This document shows, one piece after another, positions 46,501-61,110 of a DNA stretch of 64,000 bases. The notes below the pieces were generated by a model. The model was given only the letters and a program-made list of their open reading frames with translations, had not been told where the DNA came from and did not search any database. This DNA is from Epichloe hybrida (lineage: Eukaryota > Ascomycota > Sordariomycetes > Hypocreales > Clavicipitaceae), in NCBI GenBank assembly GCA_019022495.1, contig JAFEKR010000015.1, forward strand, positions 806,001-870,000, in the 5' to 3' direction. The position numbers were made by a program, and so were the translations under genes. Each line of letters begins with the position of its first letter. The first letter of the stretch is position 1.

Positions 46501-49500
46501 TTTAATAATAGCCCTAATAGTATAAATAGGCTAGTACCTATAAGCTTCTTTAATTATAAAACATAAGTTAATAGTAAAAGAATAGTTTAATTCCTAATAA
46601 GTTAGGTAGCTTATTATAGTCTAAGCAAAGAAAACCCCTTTAAGTAAAAACTCTTAAGTAAAGCTCTAGTAATATTTATACTAGAAGATTACTATTCCTA
46701 TATAATATTCTAAGGGATTATACCTAATATAGGAGCTATAAAGTTCTCTATAGTAAGGCACCCTTAATTCCTTACTTTATAATATTAAATACCTAAACTA
46801 TAGCTTAGTAAATCAAAGGTAAGAAAGGTATTAGTTAGATTTAGCATAGGAGAACTAATTATTATGCTTAGAGTAGCTAATATACTTACTCCCTTTAGGG
46901 ATATTCTTTTTTAGGTTATACTAATAAATACTCTATTTCTCTTATCTCTTAATAATATAGATTATTTATAAATTAACTTTAATATCTCTAAAAACACACT
47001 ATAATAAGGAAATATTAAAGTCCTTATTATTTATAAATAAGGGTATATATAAATACTACTTATATAAAAAGAAAAAGTAGTTACTTAAAGCTACCTTATA
47101 GAAAGTAAGCTATAGTAATTATATTATTACTTTAAGTATTTATTAATCTAATAACTATATAAGGTTCTTTATAAATTAGGGTATAATATTAATATTAAGG
47201 CTATTAAGAAGCTAATAAGACTTTACTACTAATACTAGATATATATAGATAGCCCTAATTACTTTAAATTTACCCTTAAGAATAAGTATAGCTTTAACTA
47301 TAAAGTAATAGTAAATATTTTCTATCTTAATAGTAACTACCCTACGCTATATATTATAGATATAGCTATAGTATTTAATATAGTAAAATTCCTTAATAAT
47401 ATCTCTATAAAAATAACCTAGGAAGCCCTCTAGATATACTAGATTAATGCTTACCTAGGCCCTCTAGATTTTATTATTATAAATACTAGAATAAACTTCT
47501 ATAGTAATAAATTTAGATAATCTATAGCTTTAATATTAATCTTAATTAAGGAAGTCCCTATTAAGGTATACTATAGTATTAGAAAGGTTAAAAGGTATTA
47601 TAGGCTACTTTAAAGGGCTTATAATATAATTAGGTATAAATATCCTATAATACCTAAACTTACTACCTTATAAATAGTAATAAAGGCCCTAAATAATACT
47701 ATAGGCCTTAATAGCCTTATCCTAACCCTCCTTATCTTTAAAGCTTACTTATATATAATAAATAAGTCCTTACTATTACTTAATATTATATAGTATATAA
47801 TTATAGTATAGAAGGCTACTAAAGAGATTAAGAGGCTTTATACTATTAGGAAAATTAATAAGGCTCTTACTAAATATAATAGCCTAGATACTTTAAAGAC
47901 CCTTAGTTTATTACTTAGATTAAAAGTCTAAGTCTAGTAAGAAAGTAAGGGATAAGTAAGCCTATATAAGCTCCTAGTAATAACTAAAGAGAGCTATATA
48001 CTTAATATACCTACAGGCCTAAAGACCTTTAGGTTAACCTTTATTAAGCCTTACTATAATAATCCTAGTGTAAAGAAAGTAATAAAGCCTAGAGAATAAA
48101 AAAAGAAGAAAGAGTAAAAGGCCTAAGATAAGAATATAGTATTAGTAATACTACTAAAGTATAAGTATGGAAGGCCCTAAAAGAACTCTTTTATAATACC
48201 TTAAGAAACTAATACCTTCCTATTAGTAAAAGAATATGGTAACTTAGCCCTTATAATTAAGCTATATAAGGAAGGAATAATTAAGACCCTAGGTAAACCT
48301 TTTAAACTATTAATAAAAGCAGAGATTAATACCCTAATTAATTAAGGTATATTTAAATTTATTATGTTTAATAAGGAGAAATATAGTAGGATTTAAATCT
48401 TTAATTCCTAAATTATTAATAAGATTAAAGGTAAGATAACAAAACCCTATAAAAAGTTATACCTTATAATCTAAGGATATAAGGATAAAGGGAAATAGGC
48501 TATTCTTATATAGGCCTTAATAATTTAATAAGCAAGCTAACGCCTTATCCTTATAATAGCCTTATTAGCAAGATTAAGGAAATTCCTTATCTAGCTATAT
48601 AATATTTATTAGGCATATATATAGGCTTATATATTACTAAAGTAGCTAATCCTAGTGCGCTTACTAATTTAGATATAGCACCTTTACCTACCTAGTATAA
48701 TTCTAAGGGTTATAAAGCCCCTCTATAGACTTATAAAGGCTAGAACATATTAGTAAGTTATATATTATAAGTATTATAAAGAGAACCTCTAGATAGAAAC
48801 CTTTATATATAATCCTTACTTACTTATAACTATAAAGAAAAGCCCTAACTTTATATATATTAGAATATAAACTAATAATACCCTTAGCCTATTAGATAAG
48901 AAGTTCTCTAAGAAGGAAGAGACTTAACTAGTTACTATAGGCTTTAATATAAAGCTAAAGTAATTCCTCACCTAGGATAATCCCCTTATATTTAATAGAG
49001 GTATTATTACACTAAAGAATAATACTATTAAGATATAGTAAAAGGGGTAAAGTAATAAGTTAGAATTAGTTCTAATAATTAAATTAAAGCGTAAATATAT
49101 TAAGCAAAGGGCCTAAGGCGCTTATATTAGCTTAATATACTAACTAGAGGCTTACTTTAATCTATCTATTACTACATAGCACTAAGAGCTGACCCTAGAA
49201 GATATAAAAGCTCTTAATTACTACCTAAAGTAGTAAATAAATTACCTAGAAAGAGGCCTAATATTTATTCTAATAGACCTTAAGAAAGTAAAGCTCTTTA
49301 CCTTTATAAATAGATTATTTACTAATAACTAGAACCTAATCTTATAACTAGGATATATACTTATCCTAGCTAATAAAGACTATACTAATAGTAAATTTAT
49401 AATTAAAGGTAATATTATATACTTTAGCTTAATAAAAAGTAAAAGAGTTATATAAAGCATGCTTACCTTAGAGGTTTATAGTATAGTAGCTAGTGTTAAT

Positions 49501-49810
49501 ATAGCTTATATAATTATAATAACCTTAAACCTAGTTACTAACTAACTAAAGCTCCTAAAGATCCTAGTTATTATATATATAAATTCATACTCCTTATATA
49601 AATACCTTATTAAACTTAGTATAATAAAAGAGAAACGCTTAATAATTAATATTATAGCTTTTTAATAGTTATATAAACACTAAGAACCCTATAAGATCTA
49701 ATAGATTAATAAGGAGAATAACCTAGCTAATACATTTATAAAAGCATTACCTAATAAAGCCCTTAAAAGCTTTATCTTAACTAACTAAATAATAATCTAG
49801 ATAGAGAGAT
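46501..49810 (+). pseudogene. Copia D4 pol remnant
   Basis: Protease active site at 46726-46734 reads N-I-G in place of D-T-G. Integrase lies between about 46900 and 47800, RT between about 48130 and 49050 with T-N-N-T at 48871-48882 (both catalytic D lost), and RNase H ends near 49810 after N-N-L-A-N-T-F-I-K-A-L-P-N. Dense TAA/TAG. Confidence 0.75.
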
Positions 49811-50099
49811 AGGTTACTTATATATAATATATATATAGTAAGAGAAAAGGTAATTCTCTAGAAGAGTAGCTATAGGGATAAGATATTAATATAGGGGATA
49901 TATGCCCCTATAGTTAATATCCCTAGTAGCTATAGCTACGCTAGCTTACTAGGCCCTCCTAATAAATTATAGAAATTAGTAGTAGTGTATAGAAGGAAAA
50001 AGGTATTATATTAGAGGGAGATAATATTATACATATACTATAGCGCAGGATATATATTATTTTAAGGAAAGAAGGGATTTAGAAGGGATTTACTTATCC
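49811..50099 (+). other. Copia D4 3' UTR (partial)
   Basis: Matches D3 at 35170-35630 and D5 at about 62615-62910. Non-coding; ends TATCC at the gypsy B junction. Confidence 0.6.
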
Positions 50100-50450
50100 T
50101 GTGTGCCGTAAGATGCGCGCCCAAAAACGTGATCACAATGACAAGTGCTAGGGTTCAGGGATAGGAGTATCACAACAAGGGATGACGATATTAGTCATCT
50201 AGGCAATAGGATCATTTAATCTATAAAGGGACTGCTTATAGATAGACTTTTTAATAGGAATTCACGCACCTTATGAGATTCTTAAGATTACCTTAAGTTT
50301 ACTTTACCTAAGATTATACCTATATTTACTATAAGATAAATTAAGAAGATATCCTCCCTTATTTATTTAAGACGTTACTTCTAATCTAACAGACTATTTA
50401 ATCTTAAATATCTCTATATAATAAGATAGTCCTTGCCGTTATTATGATCG
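50100..50450 (+). repeat. Gypsy B 5' LTR (inner edge approximate)
   Basis: Start is exact by comparison with gypsy A (10353, complement). The inner edge cannot be fixed because no 3' LTR is in the window. Confidence 0.6.
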
Positions 50451-50729
50451 ATATCATTAAGTTAATTAACCCCTCTATTATATATAGGCTCTAGAGCTAC
50501 TTATAATTATAGGCTAGCATTATATCTTTTAGGGTATTATTTTCTGCTTAATAAAACTAGTAGAGAAATATAGTCTTAAACCCCTAGGACTTCTGCTTTC
50601 TATTTAATCTACTATAGACTAAGATTAATTAAAAGCATACTTTTTTAGCTATAATCTATAGCTAATACCAAACTATTTACACAAAGACCCCCTTATTTTA
50701 TTATTCCCTATAATGTAATATAAACTAGA
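50451..50729 (+). other. Gypsy B leader
   Basis: Matches the gypsy A leader; no frame seen. Confidence 0.4.
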
Positions 50730-52800
50730 AGCCTAGCCCTAGACTATACAAGGGCTAAGGCACTAGCTTTAAACTAGTTAATCCAGAAGAACTAAGCTAG
50801 ATTAAAGATAGAAGACTATATTCTATAGAGGCGTCAAAAGGGAGGCTAGCTAGCTTAGGAAAGTATATTACAAACACTAGCTAAACCATTACCCCCTTAC
50901 TAAGAAATTTTAAATATAAGAATATAGAATAGGAACTACTATCTAGCATTACAAACCATTTAATCTTAGGACCTATAGCTAATTTTATAACTATTTAGCT
51001 ATATTTTAGGGTCTTATAGTTAATTATAAAAAGCTATGTAATTATACTCCTAATTTTTGCTTATAGACTATTTATAACTATAGATATTACCCTCCTAGAA
51101 GATTTCTTTCTAAAGATTCTTTTAATTACTAAAGTTTTTATTTAAGCACTTATTTATTTATAAGATTAATTAGAAGTATTATTACTAGACTCTATATCTA
51201 ATTATTTTCCTTTATATTCCTACTAGCTAAGTAAAGTAGGATTAATTAAGTAACTAAGCTATTTAAAGGATACTCTAGAGCTATTAATACTAGAACCCCT
51301 AGTTACTAGTAAGGAACTATCTAATCTTGAAATAGTTTCTATACTAATATATTCCTACTCTAATAATTAATTAGAGAAGGACCCTAATAGTAAAGGAAAA
51401 TCTTCTAGATCTCTTAATAGGCTTAATACTAAATCTTTTATAAAGATCCTTAGAGAAATAGTAGCTTACTAGACTTCCCTTATTATAATATAAAATAGGT
51501 ATAATGTTTAGTAGTTTATAGGGGAAAATATAGTAGATTTTATTAAGGACTTCAAAGCTAAGATAAAGGTAATGTGTATCTCTAAAAAGGATTAGCAAAA
51601 AATGCTTAAACGTAATGTTAACCCCTAGGTCTAATAGGTAGTTAAGATGCTAATAGTATTATACACTTAGGAAGAGTTAAAGAATAAAATACTCCTTTAG
51701 TTTAATACTATAAGCTAGGATTAAATAGAAAGCGCTTAAGGATAACTTAAAGATCTTAACCTAATATAACTAAAGTCTATTAAGGAAACCTATTACTAGC
51801 TATAGAAGTATTAAGCTTTAATATTAAATATAAACCCTATAGGATAGAGAACTACTATAATATAGTTTAACTATATTTATAAGGCCCTCCTAGAGTATTT
51901 AATCTTAAGCTTTATAGATTAAAAGGGGTTTACCTATAAAGAAATTCTAGTTATAAAGTATAAACCACTCTAGATAGAGCTTAATGTATATATTTATATA
52001 TAATTAGAGCTTAGATATAAGGACCCTAAAATCTTTAACTTAGGAGGGTACCTATTAGATAATATAGAGTTAAACCTAAGGAGTTAGAAACTATTTAATT
52101 TACTTACTCTTAGTAATTATTAAACTAACTAAGGGAACTACCTAGCGTAGGCTAAGTCTTTAGGATATAATAAGAAAAATATTACCTTTAATAATAAGGT
52201 AATAAAGGATAATAGTCTTAAGTTAGCTAAATACCAAGATTAAATAGATAATTTAATAAAGCAGCTAGCTAAGTTAAAAATTATAGTTATAGCCTAAGTA
52301 GGAAAGGAAATTAATATTATAAAGTAGCTTAAAAAGAAGTATAATAGTAACCTATAATACTAGTAATGGAATTACTAGCTAAATAGTATTAGATTATTTA
52401 ATTAAGATAAGGACTACATTTTTAAAATTAATGCGATAGGTAAATAAGGCTACTAGTGAAACTATTGCTATTACTATAATAATAAGTCTTACTTAGCTAT
52501 AAAGTGCGATATATTAGGGTTTAATAAGATATCTAAATTCGCTATCTATAACCTAGCTATCCGTATTTTAGTAATTAGGGATAATATAAGGCGCTAAATA
52601 ATACTACCTATTTTACTCTTAAAGTTCCTTTAGATTAGTAGCTATATACATAAGCTAGCTATGTTTTAGGTTAAATACTTTCTAGATAGTAAGATTGCTT
52701 ATATAATCCCTAGGATTAAGGAACGCAGTCCTTATAGAGGTAAAAGCTAGGATATGTTATTAGATAAATAAGAAATATATAATTAAATAGAAAGCTAGTT
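50730..52800 (+). pseudogene. Gypsy B gag remnant
   Basis: The zinc knuckle at 52466-52507 keeps its first and last cysteine (C...C), while the second C and the H are Y. The minus-strand ORF at 51371-51598 is an antisense shadow, also seen in copy A. Bounds approximate. Confidence 0.65.
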
Positions 52801-55800
52801 TAACCCTACTAAATACTATCTAGAAAGGGAGGTTTAGGTAATATTAATCTTATAAAGGAAGCCCTTAGGTATAGTCTTAGCTATTATATTTAAGAAAGTA
52901 TATATAAAAGAAAAGAAAGTAAAGAACTATAATAGAAAGATTATAGCTATTAGGGAATAAGTAATAAAGCGCCTATGAGTTAAAGATGTTATAGAAGAAG
53001 ATAAATAAGATTATTAAGGCTATAAATAACCTAGATAAGGTAATAATGCCTTAAATAAGGGAAAGAAAGATTTACTAGGTAAGGTTAGGCAAAGGATTTT
53101 GGATTAATTATACAATAAGGTCTTCTAGAAGAAGCTTAGAGTACCTTTTTAAGATATTTACTATATTATACTAATGCTAGTAGAAGTGGTTAGTAATAAG
53201 TGTCTCCTATAAGCAAAAGGTGTTAAAGATGTTTGTTATTATAATAAGGATACACTAGGACCTATACTACCTTTAAAAATATTTGGGGTTAAAATAACTC
53301 TAAGACTAATTAATCTAGAGAACTAGATTAATTCTATTATCTAGATAATAAAGGATACTCTTAAAGAGAATAAGAGAAATAAAGTAAAGGCTAAGGTAAA
53401 TCCACTAAAGATAGCCCTAACACCCGTACTAGAAATTAACGCTACCCTATAGGAAAGAATCTAGGAAAGGCTTAGAACTTAAGTGTAATAAGATAAACCT
53501 TAATAGAATCTAATTAATCCACCTAAAGTAAACTTTATGCTTAATATAATTATGGAACTACAAGCTATAGTTAACTAGCTATAGGATTTGCTATACTTAT
53601 AAGTTTATCTAGATAACCTAGAAGGAGAGCTTCTCCTAGGGCTTATTAATATAGGCTTATAAGGAAATGTCTGGATACCTACTAACTTCTACGTTAGCTT
53701 AGACTTTGTTAATATAAGCCTAATTCTAGGAATACTATTTTTAGGCTATTATAAATATAGTTTAACTATTTAAGAAGTAGTAAACTCTTTGTTTAGTACT
53801 GCTTTAGAGATATTATTATTATCTTAAGAGTTACGGGAAGTATTTAATAGTAATATACTAACATGTAACTAGCCTAGTAATTTGCTATTAATATTATTAT
53901 GTTTAGCTATCCTAAAGTAAAGGAAGAGGAAGATTAAATGGTTTATAAAGGGTTAGAAGTAAAAATAGGTAATAATAAAGTACTAATCCCTATTATAACT
54001 AGAGAAGGGACTAATATTTTCTAAGAAGTTATTAAGGATATAATAGTAAACTATAACTAATAACTTAAAGCAGTTACGGAGGATTTCTAACCCCTAAGGC
54101 AGCTAAAACCACCTAATCTTATGATAAATATAATATACAAACGCAAAGCTAATAAGATTTATCTACATAATAATATGCCTTCTAATAGGTTAACCCTAGA
54201 AGGAGACCCTAAATAGAAGATAAAGAAATAGGAAGAAGCAAAATTACGTTTAGATATATCTAGGAAATATAATAAGTATATTACTAGGAGATTTAGCAAG
54301 AACCTATAAGGTTTTAGAATAACCTAGGAATAGCTAGATTAGATAGTTAAGGGGGTATAAGAATATTTAACATAAGAAGAAGTTAATATTTTTAAGGAAA
54401 TCCTTTATAACTAAGAAGTAGCGCTAGCGTAGGACTTATCTAAGTGTAGAAAAGTTAACCTACTAGTAGCACCACTATAAGTCATTAAGGTTATTAAGTA
54501 TAAGGCATAGTAAGCTAGTTTTATTCTAATACCTCTTAGGTTATAAGGAAAACTAGTTAATTTATTAAAGAAGAAGTTAAAGTATAGGCATTTAGAAGAA
54601 AGCTATAGTTCTTATAGAAACCCTTACTTTCTTATTATAAAGAAGGACAAAGGGATTTACCTAATCCTATTTGCTACTAAGTATAATAAAGTTATAATAT
54701 ATAACGTGCTAATCCCTTAAGGAGCGGAGGCATTTAGCGAGAGCTTTATAATATATAAGATCTTATTTATTATTAATCTCTTATTAGGATATAATTAAGT
54801 GGAATTAGCGAAGAGAAGTAGAGATATAACTATGATTTCTACTGTAATTAGCCTTTTATAACTTTACTACCTGCTATAGGGAGCTACTAACTTAGTAGCC
54901 TAATTTATTAGGATTATTAGCTAAATCCTATTTAACTTAATCCCTAAGATTTGCGTACCCTTTCTAGATAACATTGCTATCAAGGGGCTAACCATGATAT
55001 ATAATAAAGAAGAAATTATGCCTAGAGTACGCAGATATGTAATAGAGTATTTAATTAATATTAACAAAGTTTTGGTTAATATTAAACTCTCTAGTTACAT
55101 AGCCTTAGTAGCTAAGTTAAAATTCTACTAGAAGTTAGCTAAAATTATAGGATTTATATGCGGGATAAATGGATAAAAACTAACTAAGGTGAAGATTATA
55201 AAGATTCTAGACTAGAAAGTTTGCTAAGATTTATTAGAAGTGTAATCTTTTATTAGATTAATAGGAGTTTACTATATTTAGGTTAAACACTATATATAGA
55301 AGGCAAGACTACTAGTGATTTTACTACAGAAGATAATAGAATAAGAATAGGGACTAGAGTAATAAGAAGCTATAGATATTTTAAAGAAGGTAATAACTAT
55401 AGCCCTAGTTCTTGTTTTACTTAATCTTAGACTAGGCTTTAGGGAAATTATCCTTATAGTAAACGTAAGCTTACTAGGATAGGGAGTAGTATTACTATAA
55501 ATTATTAATAGTAAATACTATTCTATTTAATATAAGAGTAGTATCTAGACTATTACCAAGGCTAAGGATAATATAACTAAAAGAGAATACTAAGTAGTTA
55601 TTTATACGTTAAGAAAACTACGAATCTACCTTTATAAAGTTCCCTTTACATTAGAAACAGATTTATAAGTCCTAGTGCACTAGCTTAACGAAGCTATTAA
55701 TAATATGCCTAGAGCTCTTGTTATATAATAAATAAGCTATATACTGCTATTTAATTTTTTAGTGTGACATGTCCCTAGTAAGAAGAATAGAATTACTAAT

Positions 55801-57223
55801 ACCTTATCTAGAAAAGGCCCTAGACTATTAGATTAATTAGATTAAGAAGTTAAAGGAGATATTAAAGACTTTATTAACCTATATCTTAATAGTGTTAAGA
55901 TAAAAGAGAATAGTAAGAAGGACTATTCATAGGAGATATAATAGGTAATTAATTTCTTATTTACCTTCTAAAGACTAATTAATCTTAGTGCTAGGGACTA
56001 TAGAAAGCTTTATAATAAAGCAAAGAAGTTTTACCTAGAAAATAAATACCTATAGAAAAGACTAATAGGAATTATAAAAGGACTAGTGTTAGTTATTAAT
56101 GTTCCTAAGTAGTAACGCATAATAGTTAAAGCTATTTACAAAGAACTTAGTTATAAAGGTATTAAAGTGGTTTTCTAAGTAATAAAACAGTAGTACTAGT
56201 GGAAGGGACTTTAGAATATAACTTAAGAGATGCTAACCTGTTACGAGATGTGTTAAAAGTTCGCGCCTTAGTAACCTTAAGAACTATCTATACTAGTTAC
56301 GCTAGGGAACCTAATAAGCAAGATTTATATTAATACTTAACACCTTCTAATTAATTACAGATATAAGTATCTCTTAGAAGCTAGGTGTAACTTAATAGGG
56401 TAGGTAGAGGCTATACTAGTTAGGAATATAATAGTACTAGCAATTAGAAAATTCTTATTATCCTTAATTAGTAGGTTTAGACTTTTTTAGTTCATGGTTT
56501 ACAATAGAGGTCCTAAGATATAAGGAAACCTTAAGGAAGCACTTATAGATATTAGTATTAAAGGAATCTAAATATCTAGGTATAACCTAAAGGCAAATTC
56601 CCTTATTAAAGCTAGACACTAGTCCCTTACGTCCGCTTTAGCAAAATTAGGAGGGTTAAATAGCTAATAGGTAAAGCACCTTAATAAAGCCCTTCTTATA
56701 GACTACACTACTATTTGCAAATCATATAGGAAATCCGCTTTTTATTTAATCTATAGATAGGAACTAATCCTACTATTAGAAGTTAAGTTTCTAACCTAGA
56801 GGCTAATTAACTAGGAAGTAGTTACTACTAGTTAGGACTTGTTTAAAGCTTAAGTCTATATACTTAAAAGGAAGGCAAAGAATATTAGGAAAGCAAGGAA
56901 GAAGGTGTTTAACTTTAGGAAGTAACTTATAAACTAAACTAATAAGAACTAAGCTATCTCTCTTAGGAAGGATTAATTAAAACTAGGGGATCTTATTCTA
57001 GTATATAATATTAGAAGGAATATTAACATATTTACTACAAAGAAACTTATAATAAGATAAAACAGACCTTTCTAAATCTATAAGTAAGCGCTGATTTCTA
57101 GAGCTTATTATCTAAAAACGCTAGATAGGGTTTACCTTATAAAAACTATTTTAAGGGACTATATTAAAAAGTTTATCCTAGATATAGAAGGTTAGTAGAC
57201 TTTAATAGTAAATATATAGTTAT
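52801..57223 (+). pseudogene. Gypsy B pol remnant
   Basis: RT motif at 54961-54975 reads F-L-D-N-I (family: L-D-D-I). RNase H is at about 55420-55830, where the frame is readable with few stops, including the R-I-Y-L...F-T-L-E-T-D block. Integrase runs from about 55990 to the cut at 57223. Order and spacing are typical of Ty3/gypsy: RT, RNase H, integrase. Confidence 0.8.
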
Positions 57224-57480
57224 TGTTGGATTCACCAAGGTCCTGTGCAGGTAACAAATCCCGTATAATTTAAAGTCGATGATAGTTAGTTAGCTAGCTA
57301 GGAAAGAGAGAGAAGAGAGAGAAAGTCTAGATGCTAGAAAAGTAAGCGAAATCCGTATGTAGGGTAAAAGAGGGGGTGGCGAATTAATGCAGCTAATTAT
57401 ATTACGTGCATCGCGCCAGACCTATAATTAGTCTAGTCTTTAGCTATAATTAAACCAATGAAGATCCGAAGGAATTAACA
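57224..57480 (-). repeat. Copia C3 3' LTR
   Basis: 257 bp, TGTTGGATTCACC...GGAATTAACA; matches both C1 LTRs. Confidence 0.93.
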
Positions 57481-57599
57481 CTAGTAGTCTCTCTTTTTCC
57501 TTCGTAGCTAAAGAGCTTAAAAACGTAATAAAAATTAGATTAAAGGAAAGTATACACTAGTAAATCCCTTAATAGGAATTCGCTACTCTAATTAGCTGT

Positions 57600-60500
57600 T
57601 ATGGCATCGGTTAATTGAATTAATCTGTTAGTCCTTACCTAAGCTCCCGTCCCTTAATATCATAAGTCTCTTTACCTATCCTTTAACACGAATTATTAAT
57701 TCGTTCGAATTAATCAAAGAGGAAAGTAATGAATTTAGCAATGCTTTTATTATTACATCCGCCGGATTATTATTGCCGTTAATCTATCTAACTTCGTAAA
57801 TCTTATGCCTTTTGTATAATTAATAAAGAGCTATAATATTAATTATTAGTCTCTTCTCCTTTATGGTTCCTAGCTTTATAAGACATTTATATAATAAAAA
57901 AGAATTAGTATAGAGAATTATAGGAATTCAAGGCATCTTTAATTAATCTGTGATCTAATGTAAAGTCATAGAAATCACGTAGGTAATATCTACGCCTTAA
58001 ACCATACTATATAACTCAGAGGCAAGCGCGCTATAAGTAACTCTCTTGCTCTTTATTAAGCTATATGTAATAATATTACCTTTTATAATAAAGGTATTAT
58101 TATCTTGCATTATCTCATTGCTAATCATAATCACGTATCTAATCTATAAGCTTAGATCCTTATTGTTAATAAGCAATCTATTTACAAACATAAAGAGCTT
58201 CGCCTCCTTAAGAACTAAAGGAATATATTATAGTCTGCGTTATTAATTCTTAATTTACTACTTAAGGCATTTATTAAGATGTGTAATATCTTCCCTAGAG
58301 GGTTCTTAGTGTTAAGCTATAATTAATAAGTTATAGGAAGCTTCTAGTTAATATATAGTTATAATATAGCTTCCTTAGGCTTATTATTTTATGTAGTCTT
58401 ACTTTACTATTAGAGATTAAGGATTAACTTCCTTAATCTTTTAACTCTAGCCTTTCTAGGTTAATATTAGCAAGTTATTAGTGTTCTAGGTTAAGATATA
58501 ACTATTAAAGATAAGGGGATTCTTAGATGTTAATTATTGCTTTTCTTTAGCTATAAAATTAGCCTTCTAGAGCTCTTTCTCTTCTTTTTAGAAGAAGTTA
58601 TTATTACTTAGTCCTAATATATTATTAGTTTATATTCTAATAATACTAAAGAGATTCTTATTATTTAGGGCTATGATTAATAAGTAGGGATTATAGGTTA
58701 AGGTTATTATATTAAGGTTATCCCTATAGTGACAGAAGTATATTACTTACTAGTAGGTTCTAGCCTTTGTAATCCTGTAAAGAGGTCTAATTAATTTAAT
58801 TACAGTCCCTTCTAGAAAGAGATATGTAATTTACTTTAGTAATCTCACAATAATTAGCCTTATTAGCACTATATGTGATTAAGTATAAGCTTGTGTAATA
58901 TTACGAATCTAAAGGTAAATGCCTCTTCTTTTTAATAATAGAGCGATAGCTATAATAAGTTATTAGCTTGCTCGTTGAATTATTAGCGATTGCGTTAGGA
59001 TGAATTCCTTTCCTTTGTCATTGTGGCCTTATATAATAAAACAAGATTTCTTGTATAGTAAGTCTATTCCTTTGCCTTTAATCTCTCTAACTATATAAGA
59101 ATCGAAGATTCTATAACCTCCGTGCTTCGCTAGGTTAAACTTAACGAATTTAAACACATTATGAGCTTATAAAGCGTTAATCTTAGCTTAATTAGACTAC
59201 TTAAAGGGTTTTCCTAGGGTTATAATCCTTCCTTCTTAGCGGAGCTAAAGGGCGAGGTTTTAATTAGCCTTTTCTTTTGCTATAAGGAATGCTATACTTA
59301 GTATCCCTCTAGTTATAACCTCTTAAATAAAGGCCTTCTCTTAATCTTTATTTATAAGTATATAAAGCTAAACTAGGCTAATATTCTTCTTAGGGCTATA
59401 AGGTTTTCTTTTCTTTACTTTTATTCCTTTAGGGCGTGGTAATAAGTCTTTAACTTAATAGCTTCCCCTTAGGGCCTTCTAGGCTTTATAAGCCTTTTCT
59501 TTAGACTCTTCCACGCTTATAAATTAGACTATAAGGGCCTTTCTTAGTCTCCCTTATTTTCTCTTAGCTAGTGCCTATAGCTCTTTGCCTTCTTTTATTA
59601 GGGGATTTCTTTTAGTAGTAGTAGTTAGTTATATAGTTACTTCTTTCTCTATATTATTAGGCTCTATCTCTTACTACTCTAGTCCCTTTATAATATATAA
59701 GTCTTTATAGTAAGGCTTTACTACTATAGAGCGGAACTTTACTAGGCTATAGGGTATGTTAACTATATAGGTCTCTCTATTAGTAGTAAGTAGCTTATAA
59801 GGGCTATGCTAGCTGCCTTTCTCTCTCTATATATGTATATTAGCCTATAGGGGTAGCTAATATATAGGCACTATATTAGGGCTATTCTAGGCTTTAAGGG
59901 TATTATAAACCTGCTATAAAGCTAGATAGTAGCAGACTTTATTAGTAGCTTTATAAATTACTTTAGCATATTAAATAATAGAGATGCTTAGTAGTAACTT
60001 ATCTATTATTCATAGGTAGCCTCTAAAGACTAGTAGGGTTAGGATAATACTATTTAGGCTTATAGAGTTATTAATTACTTTAATAGCTATTTAAAGACGT
60101 TACTCTAGCGTAAGTTCTATCCTAATTAAGTCTATAATAATATTATAAGCTTAGCGTAGAGGTCTATGATATCTCTTAACCTTTCTAATGCTATTATAGG
60201 CTTTAATTAGTATCTTATTAGTCTTAATTAATATTAGTTAAGCATAGTCCTTAAACTTAGCGGAAGTAAAGTTATTACTAGCGTTATATATAATCTATTC
60301 TAGAGGTCTGAGATAAGTGTTAATCTAATATTTACGAATGGCGTCCTAGATATCTTAAGCCTTTTGCTTCCTTAGATTAAGGAATTAGGCTGCTTAGAAT
60401 AATATTACTAAATTAATAATGTGAAGTACTAGTTAGCTATTAATTTGCATAATATTAACGATGATCTTATAGTTAAATTCGTAGTTATCTTTGATTGTAA

Positions 60501-61110
60501 ACTTAAATTAACTAGGGGCCTTTCTATATATCTAGTAATAGTAGTAGACTTTAGTTAATTCCTTAATTACCTAGTATTTAACTTTATAACTAGCTTAGTA
60601 AAGGATCTTTATAAGTCATTAAATAGAAAGGTAACTAAGTTAATAATATAATTAACGGATATCTCCTTCTAAAAGGTAAAAGGTAACTATTTCTCTTACT
60701 TCTAGTAACTACTAAGGATAGCCTTATTGTTACATAATAGGTATAGTCTTATTACCTTAGATAAGTATGTTAGTAAGGTTATTAATCTTGACTTATATTT
60801 TATCTATATTAGTGATTAAGAAGAGGAAGGGGGTAGCTATGTTAAGGATATAGAATTTAAGCTCTCTAAGTTCTATAGGTATATAAAGGATTTCTCTTAT
60901 AACTACTAATCTAGCGCTAAATATAATAATTTAGGGTTTATAAGGGGTTACCTTTAATAAAGGCATTAATCTTAATAGGGCCTTTACTTATGCCTCTTCT
61001 ATAGTTAACTTTCCTATGGCGCTAGTATTAGGTATAATCCCTCTAAAGACCTTTTTAGAATAGTATTCTTTAGAGATATAGTAAATTAAGCCTTTATTAC
61101 ACTCTTATAG
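57600..61110 (-). pseudogene. Copia C3 pol remnant
   Basis: Collinear with C1 11075-14600. The RT motif near 58630 reads T-N-N-I in place of T-D-D-T. The protease lies near 61020. The plus-strand ORF 58046-58246 is a shadow shared with C1. Confidence 0.75.

Larger units (their letters stand above)
43853..50099 (+). mobile_element. Copia D copy 4, 3' end missing
   Basis: Plus-strand copia D with its 5' LTR, leader, gag, pol and most of the 3' UTR. The left flank TATAAG belongs to D3, into which it inserted in opposite orientation. The right end is cut at 50099 by gypsy B, which inserted into its 3' UTR (flank TATCC). It gives the longest continuous view of family D in this window. Confidence 0.88.
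50100..57223 (+). mobile_element. Gypsy (Ty3) retrotransposon copy B, 3' end missing
   Basis: Plus-strand relative of gypsy A. It starts TGTGTGCCGTAAG at 50100 inside copia D4 and is cut at 57223 by copia C3 near the end of integrase. It lacks the solo copia-E LTR carried by A and so shows the empty target (53010-53014). Coding is broken throughout. Confidence 0.88.
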
